A stretch of DNA of 64,000 nucleotides. Source: Leptospira sp. WS60.C2. GTDB lineage: Bacteria > Spirochaetota > Leptospiria > Leptospirales > Leptospiraceae. The stretch is taken from contig NZ_CP162133.1 in assembly GCF_040833955.1 (NCBI RefSeq), positions 2,797,501 through 2,861,500 on the forward strand, in the 5' to 3' direction. A program made the position numbers and the translations under genes. The notes under the pieces were generated by a model that was given only the letters and a program-made list of their open reading frames with translations, did not search any database and was not told the origin of the DNA. Positions within the stretch are counted from its first letter, which is position 1. Each line of letters opens with the position of its first letter. Shown in pieces: positions 16,576-27,176 of the stretch.

Positions 16576-17022
16576 TTATGGTTTTTTAGCATCGACCTTC
16601 TCTACAAAGGATCTTCGAAATATCACCGTGATTTCTTTATCTGGCAAAGACTCTCCGTCGTATTTACTGATAGGTCGTTTGTAAACCCAATATTCGCGGT
16701 CTCCCCCTCGTTTGATTTCATCAGGCTCTCCAATGAATTCTTTTACAAAATTCCCATTTTTTCCAGGTAGAGTGTCTTTGATTTCTTTTCTTAATTTTAA
16801 TCCAGCAAGTTGCTCTTGGGTTAACTTTGCCAAGGCTTCCTCTCTCCGTTCTTCGTCGGTCTGGATATCTCTAGCGGAGTTAGACATAAATTCTTTGCAT
16901 TTATCTTCATCTTTGAAGGTTTTCATACAATTTTCAAATAGATTCTCTTGGTTTTTTACCTGTACCGTTTTTGCACATTGCAAAGATAAAACCATGATGG
17001 GAATGATTAGGGATTGTTTCAT
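16576..17022 (-). CDS. Lipoprotein, unknown function
   Basis: 148 residues beginning MKQSLIIPIMVLSLQC, a short signal peptide with a lipobox Cys at 16. The mature part has a Cys-containing helical region (FENCMKTFKDEDKCKEF) and a C-terminal region with GEPDEIKRGGDREYWVYKRP, which resembles the SmpA/BamE-type strand pattern (G-x-P-D, W-x-Y) though I cannot assign it. The gene is monocistronic between a convergent porin-lipoprotein unit and a divergent chemoreceptor. Confidence 0.75.
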   Translation of the reverse strand: MKQSLIIPIMVLSLQCAKTVQVKNQENLFENCMKTFKDEDKCKEFMSNSARDIQTDEERREEALAKLTQEQLAGLKLRKEIKDTLPGKNGNFVKEFIGEPDEIKRGGDREYWVYKRPISKYDGESLPDKEITVIFRRSFVEKVDAKKP

Positions 17023-17123
17023 AAAACCTCCGTAGTTCTTCTAAGAAATTAAATGATTAAATTTTGGGAAATCAATTATGATTTTGAATTCCTATTGAAT
17101 TATGAATCGTCTTATGATACGAA

Positions 17124-19178
17124 GTGAAATCACCCATCATGAGTCTACTTTCCAAAATTTCCATTAGAACAAGATTATTACTGTTTCCTTTACCTCTGAT
17201 ATTCTCCTTGTTGATCCTTCTTGGTTTACTCGTGGAATCTCAGAATCAAACACTCAATTTTTCGAGTAAGGAGTCAGTTGGGTTAACAATTCTAAAACCA
17301 CTTTCACTTGCTTATCGCGAAGGTTTACGTAGATTAAAAATTGGCCAAGAATCCACTTCGGAACTCCAACCCATTTTCAATGAATTCAAAAAGGAATTGG
17401 AACAGACAGACATCATAGCCCCTGACACCGAAGAAGTGGTTAAATTTGAGAACTATTCCAAGTTGAAGGAATTTGATCAAAACACCTCGCTTCAATTTTT
17501 AAATGATACACAAGAGCTGATTTTAAAAATTGGGGACCTTTCCAATTTGATTTTAGATCCTGAAGTAGATTCTTACTACCAGATGGAAATCGTATTATTT
17601 CGAGTCCCATCCATTTACCAAAATATTGCAATCCTGAAGGCAATGGTTCGAGATGAATATCTTGGATCCAATGCAAACGCAAAGTCACTTTCCAGTGCTA
17701 GTGTCACCAAAGCAGTCATCACAGTCAGTAACATTGAATTGGCATGCAAAGAAATTGCTAAATCTTACGACAAATCAGTAAAATCCAATCAAAAGTATGA
17801 AACAGAAATTTCGGAATCGAAAGAATTGGCAAGACGTAGTTGCGATTCTTACCTCACAGAATTGAAAAATACCTTTCTTGCTAATCCAATCAAACCAGCG
17901 ACTTCAGAGTCTTTATTTGTAACAATTCATAAAGGAACTGAAATCGCTGGAACCATTCAAGAACGTTCTAATGTACTTCTTGAGAAAATGATTCAGGATC
18001 GAGTGGAACTTTTGACCTGGAAACGTAATTTTAATATCATTCTAGTGATCTTATCCTTAGCAGTTTCGAGCATCTTTGTTTTTCTAATCTTCCGAAGTAT
18101 CAATGATCCATTATATCAAGTACTGGTTAAAATTGATGAATTATCCAGTGGAGAGGCAGATTTAACCTCAGCTCTACCTGAATTTGGCAATAATGAAATC
18201 GGAAAAATCTCTATTTCCATCAACCAATTCTTACAAAATTTAAACCAAATCATGAACCAACTCAAAATGTCAGTGAGTGAATCAGAAAAGGTTTCAAACA
18301 AACTGAAGAAAGATGCCATTTCTGTTTCAGACAACGCAACTTCTCTCGCTTCTGTTTCGGAAGAATCAGCAGCTTCCTTAGAAGAGCTAACCACATCTTT
18401 TGAGATCATGTTTGAATTTATCACAAATGAAACAAAAAATATCGTAAAGATCACAGAAGAAATGGGAACTATCAAAACGTCTATAGTGAACATAGAAAAT
18501 GCTTTGATCCAATTAACTGAATTATCAAGTCAGTCCACGGAGCTTGCCAATTCAGGAAATATCTCCATCAAAAATACAGATACGACAATGACAGAAATTC
18601 GTTCAGTGACAAAAGAAATCACTGGAATCGTTGACTTGATTACCGAAATTTCCGAACGAACCAACTTACTTGCATTAAATGCAAGTATTGAAGCAGCGAG
18701 AGCTGGAGATGCTGGTATGGGTTTTGCTGTTGTCGCAGAAGAAATTTCTAAACTTGCGGATAAAACGCAAGCTTCTGTCAAAAGCATTAAGAAGTTAATC
18801 GAAAAAAGCCATCTAGTAGTAAACGACGGGTCGAACTATGTGTTAGAAGCAGTGAAATCACTTAGTGAAATTGTTGGCCAATCCAATCGAATGAACGATG
18901 CCGTAAATCATTTGAAGGATGAGATGACAACCCAAACGAATAGTTTGCTAAGTGTAACTAATGAACTCAATGGTTTGGAAGAAATGGCAAAAACCATTGA
19001 ACTTTCCAGTCGAGAACAAAAGAAAGCTTCAGAAGACATGGTGAATACAGTCAACACACTATCAGGCAGTGCCCAAGAACTCGCAAGCAACTCGGAAGAT
19101 CTAAACCAAGTGAGCCAAAAAATTAGCGAAATTGCAACGAACATTGCAATGATTACTAATACATTCAGAACACATTGA
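17124..19178 (+). CDS. Methyl-accepting chemotaxis protein
   Basis: A 684-residue chemoreceptor. One membrane segment at about 18-37 and another at about 300-322 flank a sensor region of roughly 260 residues. A HAMP-like linker follows ([25 protein letters not shown]), then the coiled-coil signalling domain with the hairpin tip [20 protein letters not shown] and the typical [14 protein letters not shown]. It would signal through CheW/CheA to the flagellar motor. The frame starts at GTG 17124; ATG 17139 is an equally possible start. No che genes are adjacent. Confidence 0.9.
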   Translation: MKSPIMSLLSKISIRTRLLLFPLPLIFSLLILLGLLVESQNQTLNFSSKESVGLTILKPLSLAYREGLRRLKIGQESTSELQPIFNEFKKELEQTDIIAPDTEEVVKFENYSKLKEFDQNTSLQFLNDTQELILKIGDLSNLILDPEVDSYYQMEIVLFRVPSIYQNIAILKAMVRDEYLGSNANAKSLSSASVTKAVITVSNIELACKEIAKSYDKSVKSNQKYETEISESKELARRSCDSYLTELKNTFLANPIKPATSESLFVTIHKGTEIAGTIQERSNVLLEKMIQDRVELLTWKRNFNIILVILSLAVSSIFVFLIFRSINDPLYQVLVKIDELSSGEADLTSALPEFGNNEIGKISISINQFLQNLNQIMNQLKMSVSESEKVSNKLKKDAISVSDNATSLASVSEESAASLEELTTSFEIMFEFITNETKNIVKITEEMGTIKTSIVNIENALIQLTELSSQSTELANSGNISIKNTDTTMTEIRSVTKEITGIVDLITEISERTNLLALNASIEAARAGDAGMGFAVVAEEISKLADKTQASVKSIKKLIEKSHLVVNDGSNYVLEAVKSLSEIVGQSNRMNDAVNHLKDEMTTQTNSLLSVTNELNGLEEMAKTIELSSREQKKASEDMVNTVNTLSGSAQELASNSEDLNQVSQKISEIATNIAMITNTFRTH

Positions 19179-19260
19179 TCAAAATAAAAGAAACCAAGGA
19201 CTAACCCTGATTAGAAGGACGTTCATTGGAATACCTACCTTGATTCGTTTTAGCATTCAC

Positions 19261-19288
19261 CCAACTACCTCAAACGACAGGGAGTTGG
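19261..19288. other. Hairpin between convergent chemoreceptor and secA genes
   Basis: CCAACT (19261-19266) pairs with AGTTGG (19283-19288), with an inner CCT/AGG after one mismatch. There is no T-run on either side, so it may be a weak bidirectional terminator or chance. Confidence 0.3.
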
Positions 19289-19309
19289 ATGATGCGGAAG
19301 CAATCAAAT

Positions 19310-22069
19310 TTATCGTTTATTACGTCGACTCGACCTTCTTTCCGATCCACCACCAGAGCTTGTAGTAGAAGAAACTTGTGGCTTGGTTTTATTTGATTTC
19401 AATTCATTTCCAAACATATCAACTTCGGCTCTTTGCTCTTGCCCAATTTTTTTATATTCTTTGGGTGAGGAGTCATCTTGGTTTTTATCTGACTCGCTGA
19501 CCTCGATTTTTAAGAGAAATGAGACTACTTCATTTTTGAGATTATCCACTAACTGATCGAACATTTTAAAACCTTGCAGTTTATATTCAATCAGTGGGTT
19601 TTTTTCTCCATATCCAACCGTCCAAATTCCTTCTTTCAGGTGGTCCATTGCATAAAGATGTTCTTTCCATCTGTGATCCAAGATATCCAAGAAAACGTTT
19701 CTTTCAATCGATCGCCAAATATCTTCACCAATGGAAGAAACCTTAAAATCATAAAGTTCTTTGACCAATTTAGAAACAACTTCAAAGACCTTTAGTTGTG
19801 GGTTCGATTCTTTTTTAAAATCCTTTACCTCGATAGTATGATTGATTCCTAAACTTTGTAACCATTCATTGAGTGAATCAATTTCCCAAGCATCCACATT
19901 GTTGCCTTCACAATATAAGATGACTTGGTTCTCTACGACTTCGTCAAAAAAGTCTACGATGGTTTTTGACATATTTCCTTTGTCCAAAAGTTCATTTCGA
20001 ATGCCGTAAATATAAATCCTTTGGCGATTCATGACATCATCATACTCTAACAAGTGTTTTCTGATATCAAAGTTATGACCTTCGACTCTTTTTTGTGCCC
20101 TAGCAATGGCATTAGAAACCATACTGTGTTCCAACTCTTGTCCTTCAGGCATTTTTAATGTATCCATGATACGAGCAATTCGATCCGAACCAAAAATTCT
20201 CATCAAATCATCTTGTAGGGATAAATAGAATCGCGAAGATCCAGGGTCCCCTTGACGACCTGATCGACCTCGTAGCTGGTTATCAATACGGCGAGACTCA
20301 TGGCGTTCCGATCCAATGATGTGTAAGCCACCTGCACTAATCACAAAATCATGGTCTACTTTCCATTTTTTTGCATCTGTTAAGATTTTAATGCACTCTT
20401 TTTTGATGGCATCATTTCGTACGTCTGAAATTTTTCCTTCCGCATCATCAAACTTTTGTTTGATCAAACTTTCTCGAAAACTATAGATAACTTCCAACTC
20501 TTCTTTATTTTTGATTCCCAATGACTCACATTTATCATCTAACGTTTCCAAGTCATCTTTGTATTTGGGAGCACCACCGAGAACAATATCAGTTCCCCTT
20601 CCTGCCATGTTCGTTGCAATCGTAACAGCACCAGGTTTACCAGCATTAGCAACAATCTCAGATTCTCTTTCATGTTGTTTTGCGTTCAATACATTGTGTT
20701 GAATCCCGTGAGAAAACAAAAGTTTAGATAGAACTTCTGATTTTTCAATAGAAATAGTACCAACTAACACTGGTTGCTTACGAGACACTTTTTCTTGGAT
20801 GTCTTTTACAACTGCATCAAACTTTTCACGTTCGGTCTTGTAAACGCGATCAGGCATATCTTGACGTTGGATCTTCAGATTGGAAGGGATAACAATGACA
20901 TCCAAATTATAGATTTTTTTAAATTCTTCTGCTTCCGTATCAGCGGTTCCTGTCATACCTGCTAGTTTCTTATAAATACGGAAATAGTTCTGGAATGTAA
21001 TAGAAGCTAATGTTTGCGACTCACGTGCAATCGGAACTCCCTCTTTTGCCTCCAAGGCTTGGTGTAGTCCATCCGAATACCTTCTACCTTTCATGAGACG
21101 TCCCGTAAACTCATCGACGATGATGACTTCCCCATCTTGCACCACATAGTCTTTGTCTTTATAGAAGATTTTATGGGCTTTGAGTGCTTGTTGGACGTGG
21201 TGGACTAACTCGATATTTTCAGCATGGTATAAGTTTTCGACTTCCAATAACTTTTCCACGTGGTGGACACCAGCTTCGGACAGAATCACATTTTTTGCTT
21301 TTTCATCGATTTCAAAATCTTCCCCTTCCACGAGCTTTGGAATGATTTTGTTTACTTTTAAATACTTGTCGGTGGATTCTTCTGCAGGACCAGAAATGAT
21401 GAGTGGAGTTCTTGCTTCATCAATCAAGATGGAGTCAACCTCATCCACAATGGCAAAGTTATGTTGGCGTTGCACACGGTGTTCCTTGTAACTAACCATA
21501 TTGTCACGAAGGTAATCAAAACCAAATTCATTATTTGTTCCGTAAGTGATGTCAGAATTATAAGCAACTTTTCGCTCTTCGTGATCCATATCATGTTGGA
21601 TCACACCAACGGAAACTTTCAAAAATTCAAAGATAGGTCGCATCCAATTTGCATCACGTTTCGCTAAATAATCGTTAACTGTTACAACATGTACACCTTC
21701 TCCGGAGAGAGAATTGAGATATATCGGAAGAGTTGAAGTTAAAGTTTTCCCCTCTCCCGTTTTCATCTCAGAAATATTGCCCCAATGTAAGGAAATACCA
21801 CCCATCATCTGCACATCGAAATGTCGCATCCCGAGTGTTCGATAGGCAACTTCTCTTACAGTGGCAAATGCTTCTGGCAATATATCATCGAGTGTTTCCC
21901 CATTTGCCAATCTTTCTTTAAACTTCTTTGTTTGGAATGATAAAGTTTCGTCATCCATCGCTTTGATGGTCACTTCATATGAATTGATTGCTTCTACGAT
22001 TGGACTGAGTCTCTTTAGGTCTCTTTCGTATTTGCTACCGAATAGTATGGTTAATAGTTTCTGAAACAT
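19310..22069 (-). CDS. secA: Preprotein translocase ATPase SecA
   Basis: 919 residues. SecA drives secretory proteins through SecYEG using ATP. The Walker A motif MKTGEGKT is at 102-109, with [56 protein letters not shown] and [12 protein letters not shown] all present. The C-terminal tail is Ser/Arg rich and ends [11 protein letters not shown]; the zinc-binding C-x-C-x8-CH/C motif that binds SecB or phospholipid in many bacteria is absent. Translation starts 10 bp downstream of the amidotransferase stop. Confidence 0.97.
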   Translation of the reverse strand: MFQKLLTILFGSKYERDLKRLSPIVEAINSYEVTIKAMDDETLSFQTKKFKERLANGETLDDILPEAFATVREVAYRTLGMRHFDVQMMGGISLHWGNISEMKTGEGKTLTSTLPIYLNSLSGEGVHVVTVNDYLAKRDANWMRPIFEFLKVSVGVIQHDMDHEERKVAYNSDITYGTNNEFGFDYLRDNMVSYKEHRVQRQHNFAIVDEVDSILIDEARTPLIISGPAEESTDKYLKVNKIIPKLVEGEDFEIDEKAKNVILSEAGVHHVEKLLEVENLYHAENIELVHHVQQALKAHKIFYKDKDYVVQDGEVIIVDEFTGRLMKGRRYSDGLHQALEAKEGVPIARESQTLASITFQNYFRIYKKLAGMTGTADTEAEEFKKIYNLDVIVIPSNLKIQRQDMPDRVYKTEREKFDAVVKDIQEKVSRKQPVLVGTISIEKSEVLSKLLFSHGIQHNVLNAKQHERESEIVANAGKPGAVTIATNMAGRGTDIVLGGAPKYKDDLETLDDKCESLGIKNKEELEVIYSFRESLIKQKFDDAEGKISDVRNDAIKKECIKILTDAKKWKVDHDFVISAGGLHIIGSERHESRRIDNQLRGRSGRQGDPGSSRFYLSLQDDLMRIFGSDRIARIMDTLKMPEGQELEHSMVSNAIARAQKRVEGHNFDIRKHLLEYDDVMNRQRIYIYGIRNELLDKGNMSKTIVDFFDEVVENQVILYCEGNNVDAWEIDSLNEWLQSLGINHTIEVKDFKKESNPQLKVFEVVSKLVKELYDFKVSSIGEDIWRSIERNVFLDILDHRWKEHLYAMDHLKEGIWTVGYGEKNPLIEYKLQGFKMFDQLVDNLKNEVVSFLLKIEVSESDKNQDDSSPKEYKKIGQEQRAEVDMFGNELKSNKTKPQVSSTTSSGGGSERRSSRRNKR

Positions 22070-22079
22070 GTTTTGTCCG

Positions 22080-22769
22080 TTATAAATTTATAATATTGCG
22101 AAATATGATTTTGGCAGTTTCTTCCATCGCCTTCTGTTTGGATTCCAAATCAGAAAAATCCCCTTTCCCTTTAGCGATAAAATCTTTGTGCACATTTTGC
22201 CAAACGTGCAACATTGCTAAAGTGGGCTCAAGATGAGTTTGGAATGCAAAAATTCCGTTTTTGTAAGAGAACATTTGATTTGCATAATATTCACTTGCAA
22301 GAAGATGTTCTGCTCCAACTGGTATATCAAAAATATCTTCATGCAAATGGAATGCAGAAATCGCCTCTGAATTGATTCCTGCAAAAATAGGATGCTCTGG
22401 TTTTAAAATTTGTAGATCCGAAAATCCAGTCTCAGGACCTTTTGTCCCCGGTCTCACATTGGCACCTAATGCGCGCGCTATGATTTGCGAACCGAGACAA
22501 ATCCCAATGAGCTTTCGATTGGGCATAACGGCTACGTTTTCAACAATTTCGTAATAAGGTTTAAAGAACTCTTGCTTGCTTGGATCTGCAACCGACTGCG
22601 GCCCACCTAACATCACAATTAGATCAAAGTTCAAATGAATTTCCGGCATCAAATGCACTCTTGTATCGTAGGCATTTTGATAACTGATACGGTATCCCTT
22701 TTCTCGTAAGATTGGTTCTAGGATTCCAGGACCTTCACAATCAATAAATCTGATAAAGACTGCTCTCAT
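22080..22769 (-). CDS. Class I glutamine amidotransferase (GuaA-like GATase domain protein)
   Basis: A 229-residue triad amidotransferase. The nucleophile is C91 in [15 protein letters not shown], and H178/E180 lie in [19 protein letters not shown] matches the oxyanion-region strand. These stand-alone domains resemble the GATase half of GMP synthase; some hydrolyse gamma-glutamyl compounds or modify small metabolites. No synthetase partner is adjacent, so the substrate is unknown. It overlaps the upstream thioredoxin-like gene by 4 bp and precedes secA by 10 bp. Confidence 0.85.
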   Translation of the reverse strand: MRAVFIRFIDCEGPGILEPILREKGYRISYQNAYDTRVHLMPEIHLNFDLIVMLGGPQSVADPSKQEFFKPYYEIVENVAVMPNRKLIGICLGSQIIARALGANVRPGTKGPETGFSDLQILKPEHPIFAGINSEAISAFHLHEDIFDIPVGAEHLLASEYYANQMFSYKNGIFAFQTHLEPTLAMLHVWQNVHKDFIAKGKGDFSDLESKQKAMEETAKIIFRNIINL

Positions 22770-23347
22770 ATTGATTCCATCCCAAACTGGTAACGAAAGA
22801 AATTGAATTTTGGATCCTTCTCAATGGTATCTTTGGTTGTTTGTTCTGAGATCGATCCGAGAAAATTATAATACAAACGGAGAGGTTTGGTTTCAAAAAG
22901 TAACGTTTCGGGAGTTCCTGTGACAAGCCCACCTTCTTTCACTCGAAACGGTTGTTTCATATAAACAATCGGAAGTTGGATCTTGCGATTTTTGATCTCA
23001 GATTCCATTCTCTCTTTTGCCATTTGATATACCTTACCAAACGGAAGTTCGTCGGTAACATCTGGCACAATTTGATAGGGATCGACAACCATATAAATTG
23101 CCTTACTTGGATACTTGTTTTGTAACTCAGCATGGAGTAGATTTAGCGCTGGAATTTCTTTCCAACAGGGCACACAATCTGGAGAGTAAACATTGAGCGC
23201 AATTTGGTCTTTTTCGAGACTGGCAAATTGAATTTCCTCTCCAGTTGCCATAACTCCGACAAACGAGCCTTCTCCGAAATACGAAGTTTTTGCAGGAGCA
23301 CAGCTAATGAGACATAAACTAATAATCAAGATGAGGGAGGCTTTCAT
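22766..23347 (-). CDS. Thioredoxin-fold (TlpA-like) lipoprotein
   Basis: 193 residues from ATG 23347. The signal peptide MKASLILIISLCLIS ends at lipobox Cys16. The thioredoxin-like active site C-V-P-C is at residues 58-61 in NVYSPDCVPCWKEIP, followed by a helix. It probably acts as a membrane-anchored disulfide reductase or isomerase in the periplasm. A longer frame reaches 23449, but the extra 34 residues precede the signal peptide and are unlikely. It is coupled to the amidotransferase gene by ATGA. Confidence 0.8.
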   Translation of the reverse strand: MKASLILIISLCLISCAPAKTSYFGEGSFVGVMATGEEIQFASLEKDQIALNVYSPDCVPCWKEIPALNLLHAELQNKYPSKAIYMVVDPYQIVPDVTDELPFGKVYQMAKERMESEIKNRKIQLPIVYMKQPFRVKEGGLVTGTPETLLFETKPLRLYYNFLGSISEQTTKDTIEKDPKFNFFRYQFGMESI

Positions 23348-23492
23348 AAATCCGATACTTTGACGGTCCATCCCCATGGTTTGGACTAGGAGAACGTCTG
23401 TAAAGCCCGTTTTCGAACTTTCCCTTGACATCTGACCCCCGTACCCCACTCTGGTCTAACGTTCCACTCACTTCCCCAGGAATTTATAAAAA

Positions 23493-23963
23493 ATGAGCCA
23501 ATCACATAAAGAAGACTTCGATATCGTATCCTTAATAGAACTTTGCCGGGAAAAAAAATACGAAACATGTGTGGCCGGTTTCAGTGCGATCGATAAAATC
23601 GAAAAAATCACACTTCCTAAAAAATTAAAAAACCGAAAACTCACAGTGCAAGCTCTTTATGCACTCACCAATGATGTGGTGCAATGGAAATACCTTTCCT
23701 CAGAGGAAAAAGCACAACTCCAAGCTGAAAAAGACAAATTGGCTGGTGTGACTTCTACGGCAGGAACTTCGTTTGCTCCTCACGCAGAAGAGGATATCGA
23801 AGAAGATTTCATTCCAGAAGAAGAAGCTAAAAAACCAGACTTTGAAGATGGTTACGAAGATGAATTCGGCGATGATTCTGATGACGACGAAGAGGACGAC
23901 GACGATGATTTCGATGACGACTCTGACGACGATGATGATTCAGATGAGGACGAAGAGGATTAG
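23493..23963 (+). CDS. Small protein with an extreme Asp/Glu C-terminal tail
   Basis: A 156-residue protein. The first 90 residues are ordinary and helical, with two cysteines (ELCREKKYETC). From about residue 100 onward the protein is almost wholly acidic, and the last 40 residues are nearly all Asp, Glu and Ser, encoded by GAC/GAT/GAA runs. Such tails often bind basic proteins, metal or nucleic-acid-binding partners. No family is recognised. The DUF115 reading frame begins immediately afterwards, so the two are probably co-transcribed. Confidence 0.7.
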   Translation: MSQSHKEDFDIVSLIELCREKKYETCVAGFSAIDKIEKITLPKKLKNRKLTVQALYALTNDVVQWKYLSSEEKAQLQAEKDKLAGVTSTAGTSFAPHAEEDIEEDFIPEEEAKKPDFEDGYEDEFGDDSDDDEEDDDDDFDDDSDDDDDSDEDEED

Positions 23964-23974
23964 AGGTTAGCCCC

Positions 23975-25402
23975 ATTCCTCTACTTCCCCTTTTTCAAAA
24001 CAACCTTCTCCACAACTTTCAAACCAACGAAACATTTTTTTTACACTCAAAAGTCTCCCCTGAAAAGGAGGCTTCTCGTTTTTTAAGCCAAATCCAATCT
24101 GATTCTATCCCCATCATTCTAGGTGTTGGCGCATTACATTCCGTACGTGCATTCCTTAACGCGGACACGACCCACTCAGTTGTTTTGTTTTGGGAACCAT
24201 TGTCCGAGATTTACGAAGTACCGGCATTCCAAAATGAAGTAGACGGACTAGTGGACAAAGCAAAGGCAAGAGGTATCATACTTTTTGTCATTAAGGGAAG
24301 TAAACCTAATTGGTTGGAGATACAAACAAGTCTCAGAGCCGCACTCCAAGACGATCGGATCACCCAATCCAAATGGACCTTATACGAAACTCCAAATTAC
24401 GAACGTTTGTTTCCAAACATAGTGAAAGAATGCCGTAACCAATTCATTTCCCAGTTTAGCTCTGAAAACACGAATGAGAATACCATCTCACACTTTCAAA
24501 AACTCTGGACTCATCACTATTTAAAGAACAAACAAATATTGGAAACCAAACACGAAAAAGTTGATTGGTTTCAATCTTTCTCTTCGGAGAATCCGAATGT
24601 TCTATTTTTAGGGGCAAGTCCAAGTCTAGAGAAAGACATAGAGTCGATCAAAGCTCAGAGACACGATTGGATTCTTTTTGCGAGTGATACATCGATCGGA
24701 TTTTTACTCACAAACAAAATGCAACCAGATTACATTGTCTCCTTCGATTCAGGGAGAGGAACATCTTATCATTTTTTGACAGAAATACCAAAGGAAATTC
24801 CCATCATTACTTGGTTAGGTGGGGCGCCGTACTTATTCGAACTTCCAAATCCTAAAATACTTGTGAATACGGGGCACCCTCTCGATCAAATTGTGGAATT
24901 TCTATTCCAAAAGGAACAGAAATTGAGTTGGCCACATTACCAAAATCGGAGCTTGAATCTATTGGGAATGGTGTCCTCAATTACGAAAGGAATTCAAAAT
25001 CGAAATTTTGCGATGAGCGGAGTGAGTTTTGTAGCAGAACTTGGAAAGTCCCATTGTAAAGGAACTGGGTATGAACGTTACTACCTTCCACAAGTAGAAC
25101 GAAAAAAAAGTTTAGAGATCCTCACCAAACGTCTGTATTCTGGAACACGAAAAGGTAAAAATCAAATTGTTTGGGAAGAATTACAATCCACAAAGGGTTC
25201 GGAAGCCATGTCTTTTTTTTCTGAGCTACCGAGATTGGATTCTAAAAGTAAGATCATAACAAAACATAACATGCATTCATTTCAGGGTTTTCCCCCAAGT
25301 ATTTCGGATTTGGCAAAGTGGGCCAACCAAGACCAATCCGGTATCATTCATTCCAAAACCCTCAACACATGGTTGCGGTTTTCACCAGGTTACGCTCCGT
25401 AA
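23975..25402 (+). CDS. DUF115 / MptE-like protein with a probable ATT start
   Basis: The frame ends at 25402 and encodes a DUF115-type protein: NVLFLGASPSLEKDI, ILFASDTSIGFLLTNKMQPDYIVSFDSG and TWLGGAPYLF are characteristic. In other bacteria relatives act in glycosylation of flagellins or other proteins. The first conventional start (TTG 24185) would cut off clearly coding sequence, including IPIILGVGALHSV, a Rossmann-like element. The frame is open from 23948 and has no ATG, GTG or TTG before 24185. ATT at 23975 is preceded by AGAGG at an 8-nt distance, so I propose it as the start, giving 475 residues. A missed frameshift is the alternative. Confidence 0.7.
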   Translation: MPLLPLFQNNLLHNFQTNETFFLHSKVSPEKEASRFLSQIQSDSIPIILGVGALHSVRAFLNADTTHSVVLFWEPLSEIYEVPAFQNEVDGLVDKAKARGIILFVIKGSKPNWLEIQTSLRAALQDDRITQSKWTLYETPNYERLFPNIVKECRNQFISQFSSENTNENTISHFQKLWTHHYLKNKQILETKHEKVDWFQSFSSENPNVLFLGASPSLEKDIESIKAQRHDWILFASDTSIGFLLTNKMQPDYIVSFDSGRGTSYHFLTEIPKEIPIITWLGGAPYLFELPNPKILVNTGHPLDQIVEFLFQKEQKLSWPHYQNRSLNLLGMVSSITKGIQNRNFAMSGVSFVAELGKSHCKGTGYERYYLPQVERKKSLEILTKRLYSGTRKGKNQIVWEELQSTKGSEAMSFFSELPRLDSKSKIITKHNMHSFQGFPPSISDLAKWANQDQSGIIHSKTLNTWLRFSPGYAP

Positions 25403-25578
25403 AGAATTGGTATTTCTTGTAAATTCCATTCGGCACGTTCACGATTGGCGGGAATCCGATCGGAAACTTTTATTTTTTTGGTTTTTCCCTTAGGTCTTCT
25501 CTCTAAGTCCTCTAAGATTTTTTCTAATCGTTCTTCCATCATCATATGCAAATTGATTTGGTCTAACATATCCATCAT
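25390..25578 (-). CDS. Small conserved-looking protein, unknown function
   Basis: 62 residues from ATG 25578, with GGAGG placed 5 nt upstream, a strong ribosome site. The sequence is Met-rich at first (MMDMLDQINLHMMMEERLEKI) and then basic (RRPKGKTKKIKVSDR). The frame can be extended to 25653, but the ribosome site supports the shorter form. It converges with the DUF115 gene and overlaps its end by 13 bp. I do not recognise a family. Confidence 0.6.
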   Translation of the reverse strand: MMDMLDQINLHMMMEERLEKILEDLERRPKGKTKKIKVSDRIPANRERAEWNLQEIPILYGA

Positions 25579-25682
25579 GTTTTCCTCCACTGATACATAC
25601 ACATTACTACCTGCCCCAGACAAAATAGAAACCCCTGTGGAAAAAAATATCAATTGCCTCCAAAAGAATTCAAATTATAAGA

Positions 25683-27176
25683 GTGTTACGGGAAACATCG
25701 TTTGTGAATTTTAAAGACATCATTTCTCAATTAGAAACATCGAAAGAATCCAGAATTAATTTTTATTTTGTTACGGAAGAACAAAATCAGGAGATATACG
25801 CATTGCTTGTCCATGTAATGGGGTATATGGACAAATTATATTTAGTGGAAGTCATTTTCACGGTCCTAAAAGAACTCCTCATGAACGCAAATAAAGCCAA
25901 TGCAAAACGCGACTACTTCAGCCGCGAGAAATTGGACATCCAAAACGCCACGGATTATGCAAAAGGAATGTCACGATTCCAAGAAAACATCATCATGAAG
26001 TGGAACGAACAACTGGATCGATTGGATGGTGGAAACTATTACATCAGTTTGCTTATGAAAGTGGACGGAAAATCCATCCACTTTGCTGTCGAAAATAACG
26101 CTCCTATCACGAAGGAAGAACTCTCAAGGATCAATCGTCGGATTGAAGTCGCAAAAAATTACAATGACCTTTCGGATGCATTCACGGATGTTTCTGACAG
26201 CACGGAGTCAGCCGGTTTAGGATTAGTACTCATTCAACTTCTTTTAAAGAACTCTGGAATTGGTTCTGATAAATTTAAAATCTTCACAAATGAAAAGATA
26301 ACACGTGCTACGTTGACTGTTCCAGACGTGACAACTCCAGTTGAAATCCAAACAAATCTCAAAACCAAGTTACTCAATGAAATTGATGGCCTACCACCAC
26401 TACCTCATTCATTGACCAAAATCATCCAACTCTGCAACAACCCTGATTCCGACCTTCACATGATTTCCAATGAAATTGAACGAAATCCTGCGTTGTCCGC
26501 GGACTTACTCAAACTTTCTAATTCTGCTTTTTTTGCAAACCGCAGTCAAGTGAGTTCAATCCTGCAGGCTGTGAAAGTTGTTGGATTAAAGAACCTACGT
26601 AACCTTCTCTATGTTTCGGGTGTTCGTAAAATCATGGACGGTCAATACGGCAAAATGATGGATGTCTGGGAACATTCGAGTCGTTGCAGTTATTATGCGA
26701 GATACCTTGCCACGGAAAACAACCATACCAATAAAATTGCCGATATCATTGCCGTATGTGCTTTGTTACATGATATTGGAAAATTTTTATTATTATCCGT
26801 GGACAGAGGGTTTTTCAAAAAAATTGAAACCTACCAACGAGGTGCCGATTCTGGTAACTCAACTCTATTAGAAGAGATGGCGATTGGACTCAGTCACCCA
26901 CAACTCGGAGCACTTCTTGCCGAAAAATGGGAGTTCCCACAAGACTTACGTGTTGCAATTGAATACCATCACAAACCATTCTTAGCGCCACCAGAACTGA
27001 AAGATTTGGTCGAAGTGATCTATATGGCAAACATGATGGCAGACTATCATGAACAGAAAAAAGGATTTTATGCGATCGACAAAAACCTTTTGGCAAAGTT
27101 TAACTTAGACAACATTGATACTTTCTCTGCAGCTGTGAACAAAGTAGAGGTATTGTATAAAAAAACGAATGAGTGA
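25683..27176 (+). CDS. HATPase-like plus HDOD domain signalling protein
   Basis: 497 residues. The N-terminal half resembles a GHKL ATPase: an N-box-like ELLMNANKANAKRDYF near residue 65 and a G-box-like SAGLGLVLIQLLL near residue 180. Residues about 235-440 form an HDOD domain (LPPLPHSLTKIIQLCNNP, NPALSADLLKLSNSAFF, ALLHDIGKFLLL). HDOD proteins integrate signals in motility and stress control. The combination with an ATPase-like domain suggests a regulatory switch. It starts at GTG 25683 or GTG 25704. It overlaps the downstream ABC ATPase gene by 8 bp. Confidence 0.8.
   Translation: MLRETSFVNFKDIISQLETSKESRINFYFVTEEQNQEIYALLVHVMGYMDKLYLVEVIFTVLKELLMNANKANAKRDYFSREKLDIQNATDYAKGMSRFQENIIMKWNEQLDRLDGGNYYISLLMKVDGKSIHFAVENNAPITKEELSRINRRIEVAKNYNDLSDAFTDVSDSTESAGLGLVLIQLLLKNSGIGSDKFKIFTNEKITRATLTVPDVTTPVEIQTNLKTKLLNEIDGLPPLPHSLTKIIQLCNNPDSDLHMISNEIERNPALSADLLKLSNSAFFANRSQVSSILQAVKVVGLKNLRNLLYVSGVRKIMDGQYGKMMDVWEHSSRCSYYARYLATENNHTNKIADIIAVCALLHDIGKFLLLSVDRGFFKKIETYQRGADSGNSTLLEEMAIGLSHPQLGALLAEKWEFPQDLRVAIEYHHKPFLAPPELKDLVEVIYMANMMADYHEQKKGFYAIDKNLLAKFNLDNIDTFSAAVNKVEVLYKKTNE

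Noticed and set aside
23880..23960. Tandem GAC/GAT runs as a possible microsatellite or CRISPR-like repeat
   Set aside because: The run is irregular and fully explained by codons for Asp and Glu in the acidic protein.
23773..23970. 65-residue Thr/Met-rich frame over the acidic tail
   Set aside because: It is a shadow of the GAC/GAT repeat read in another frame.
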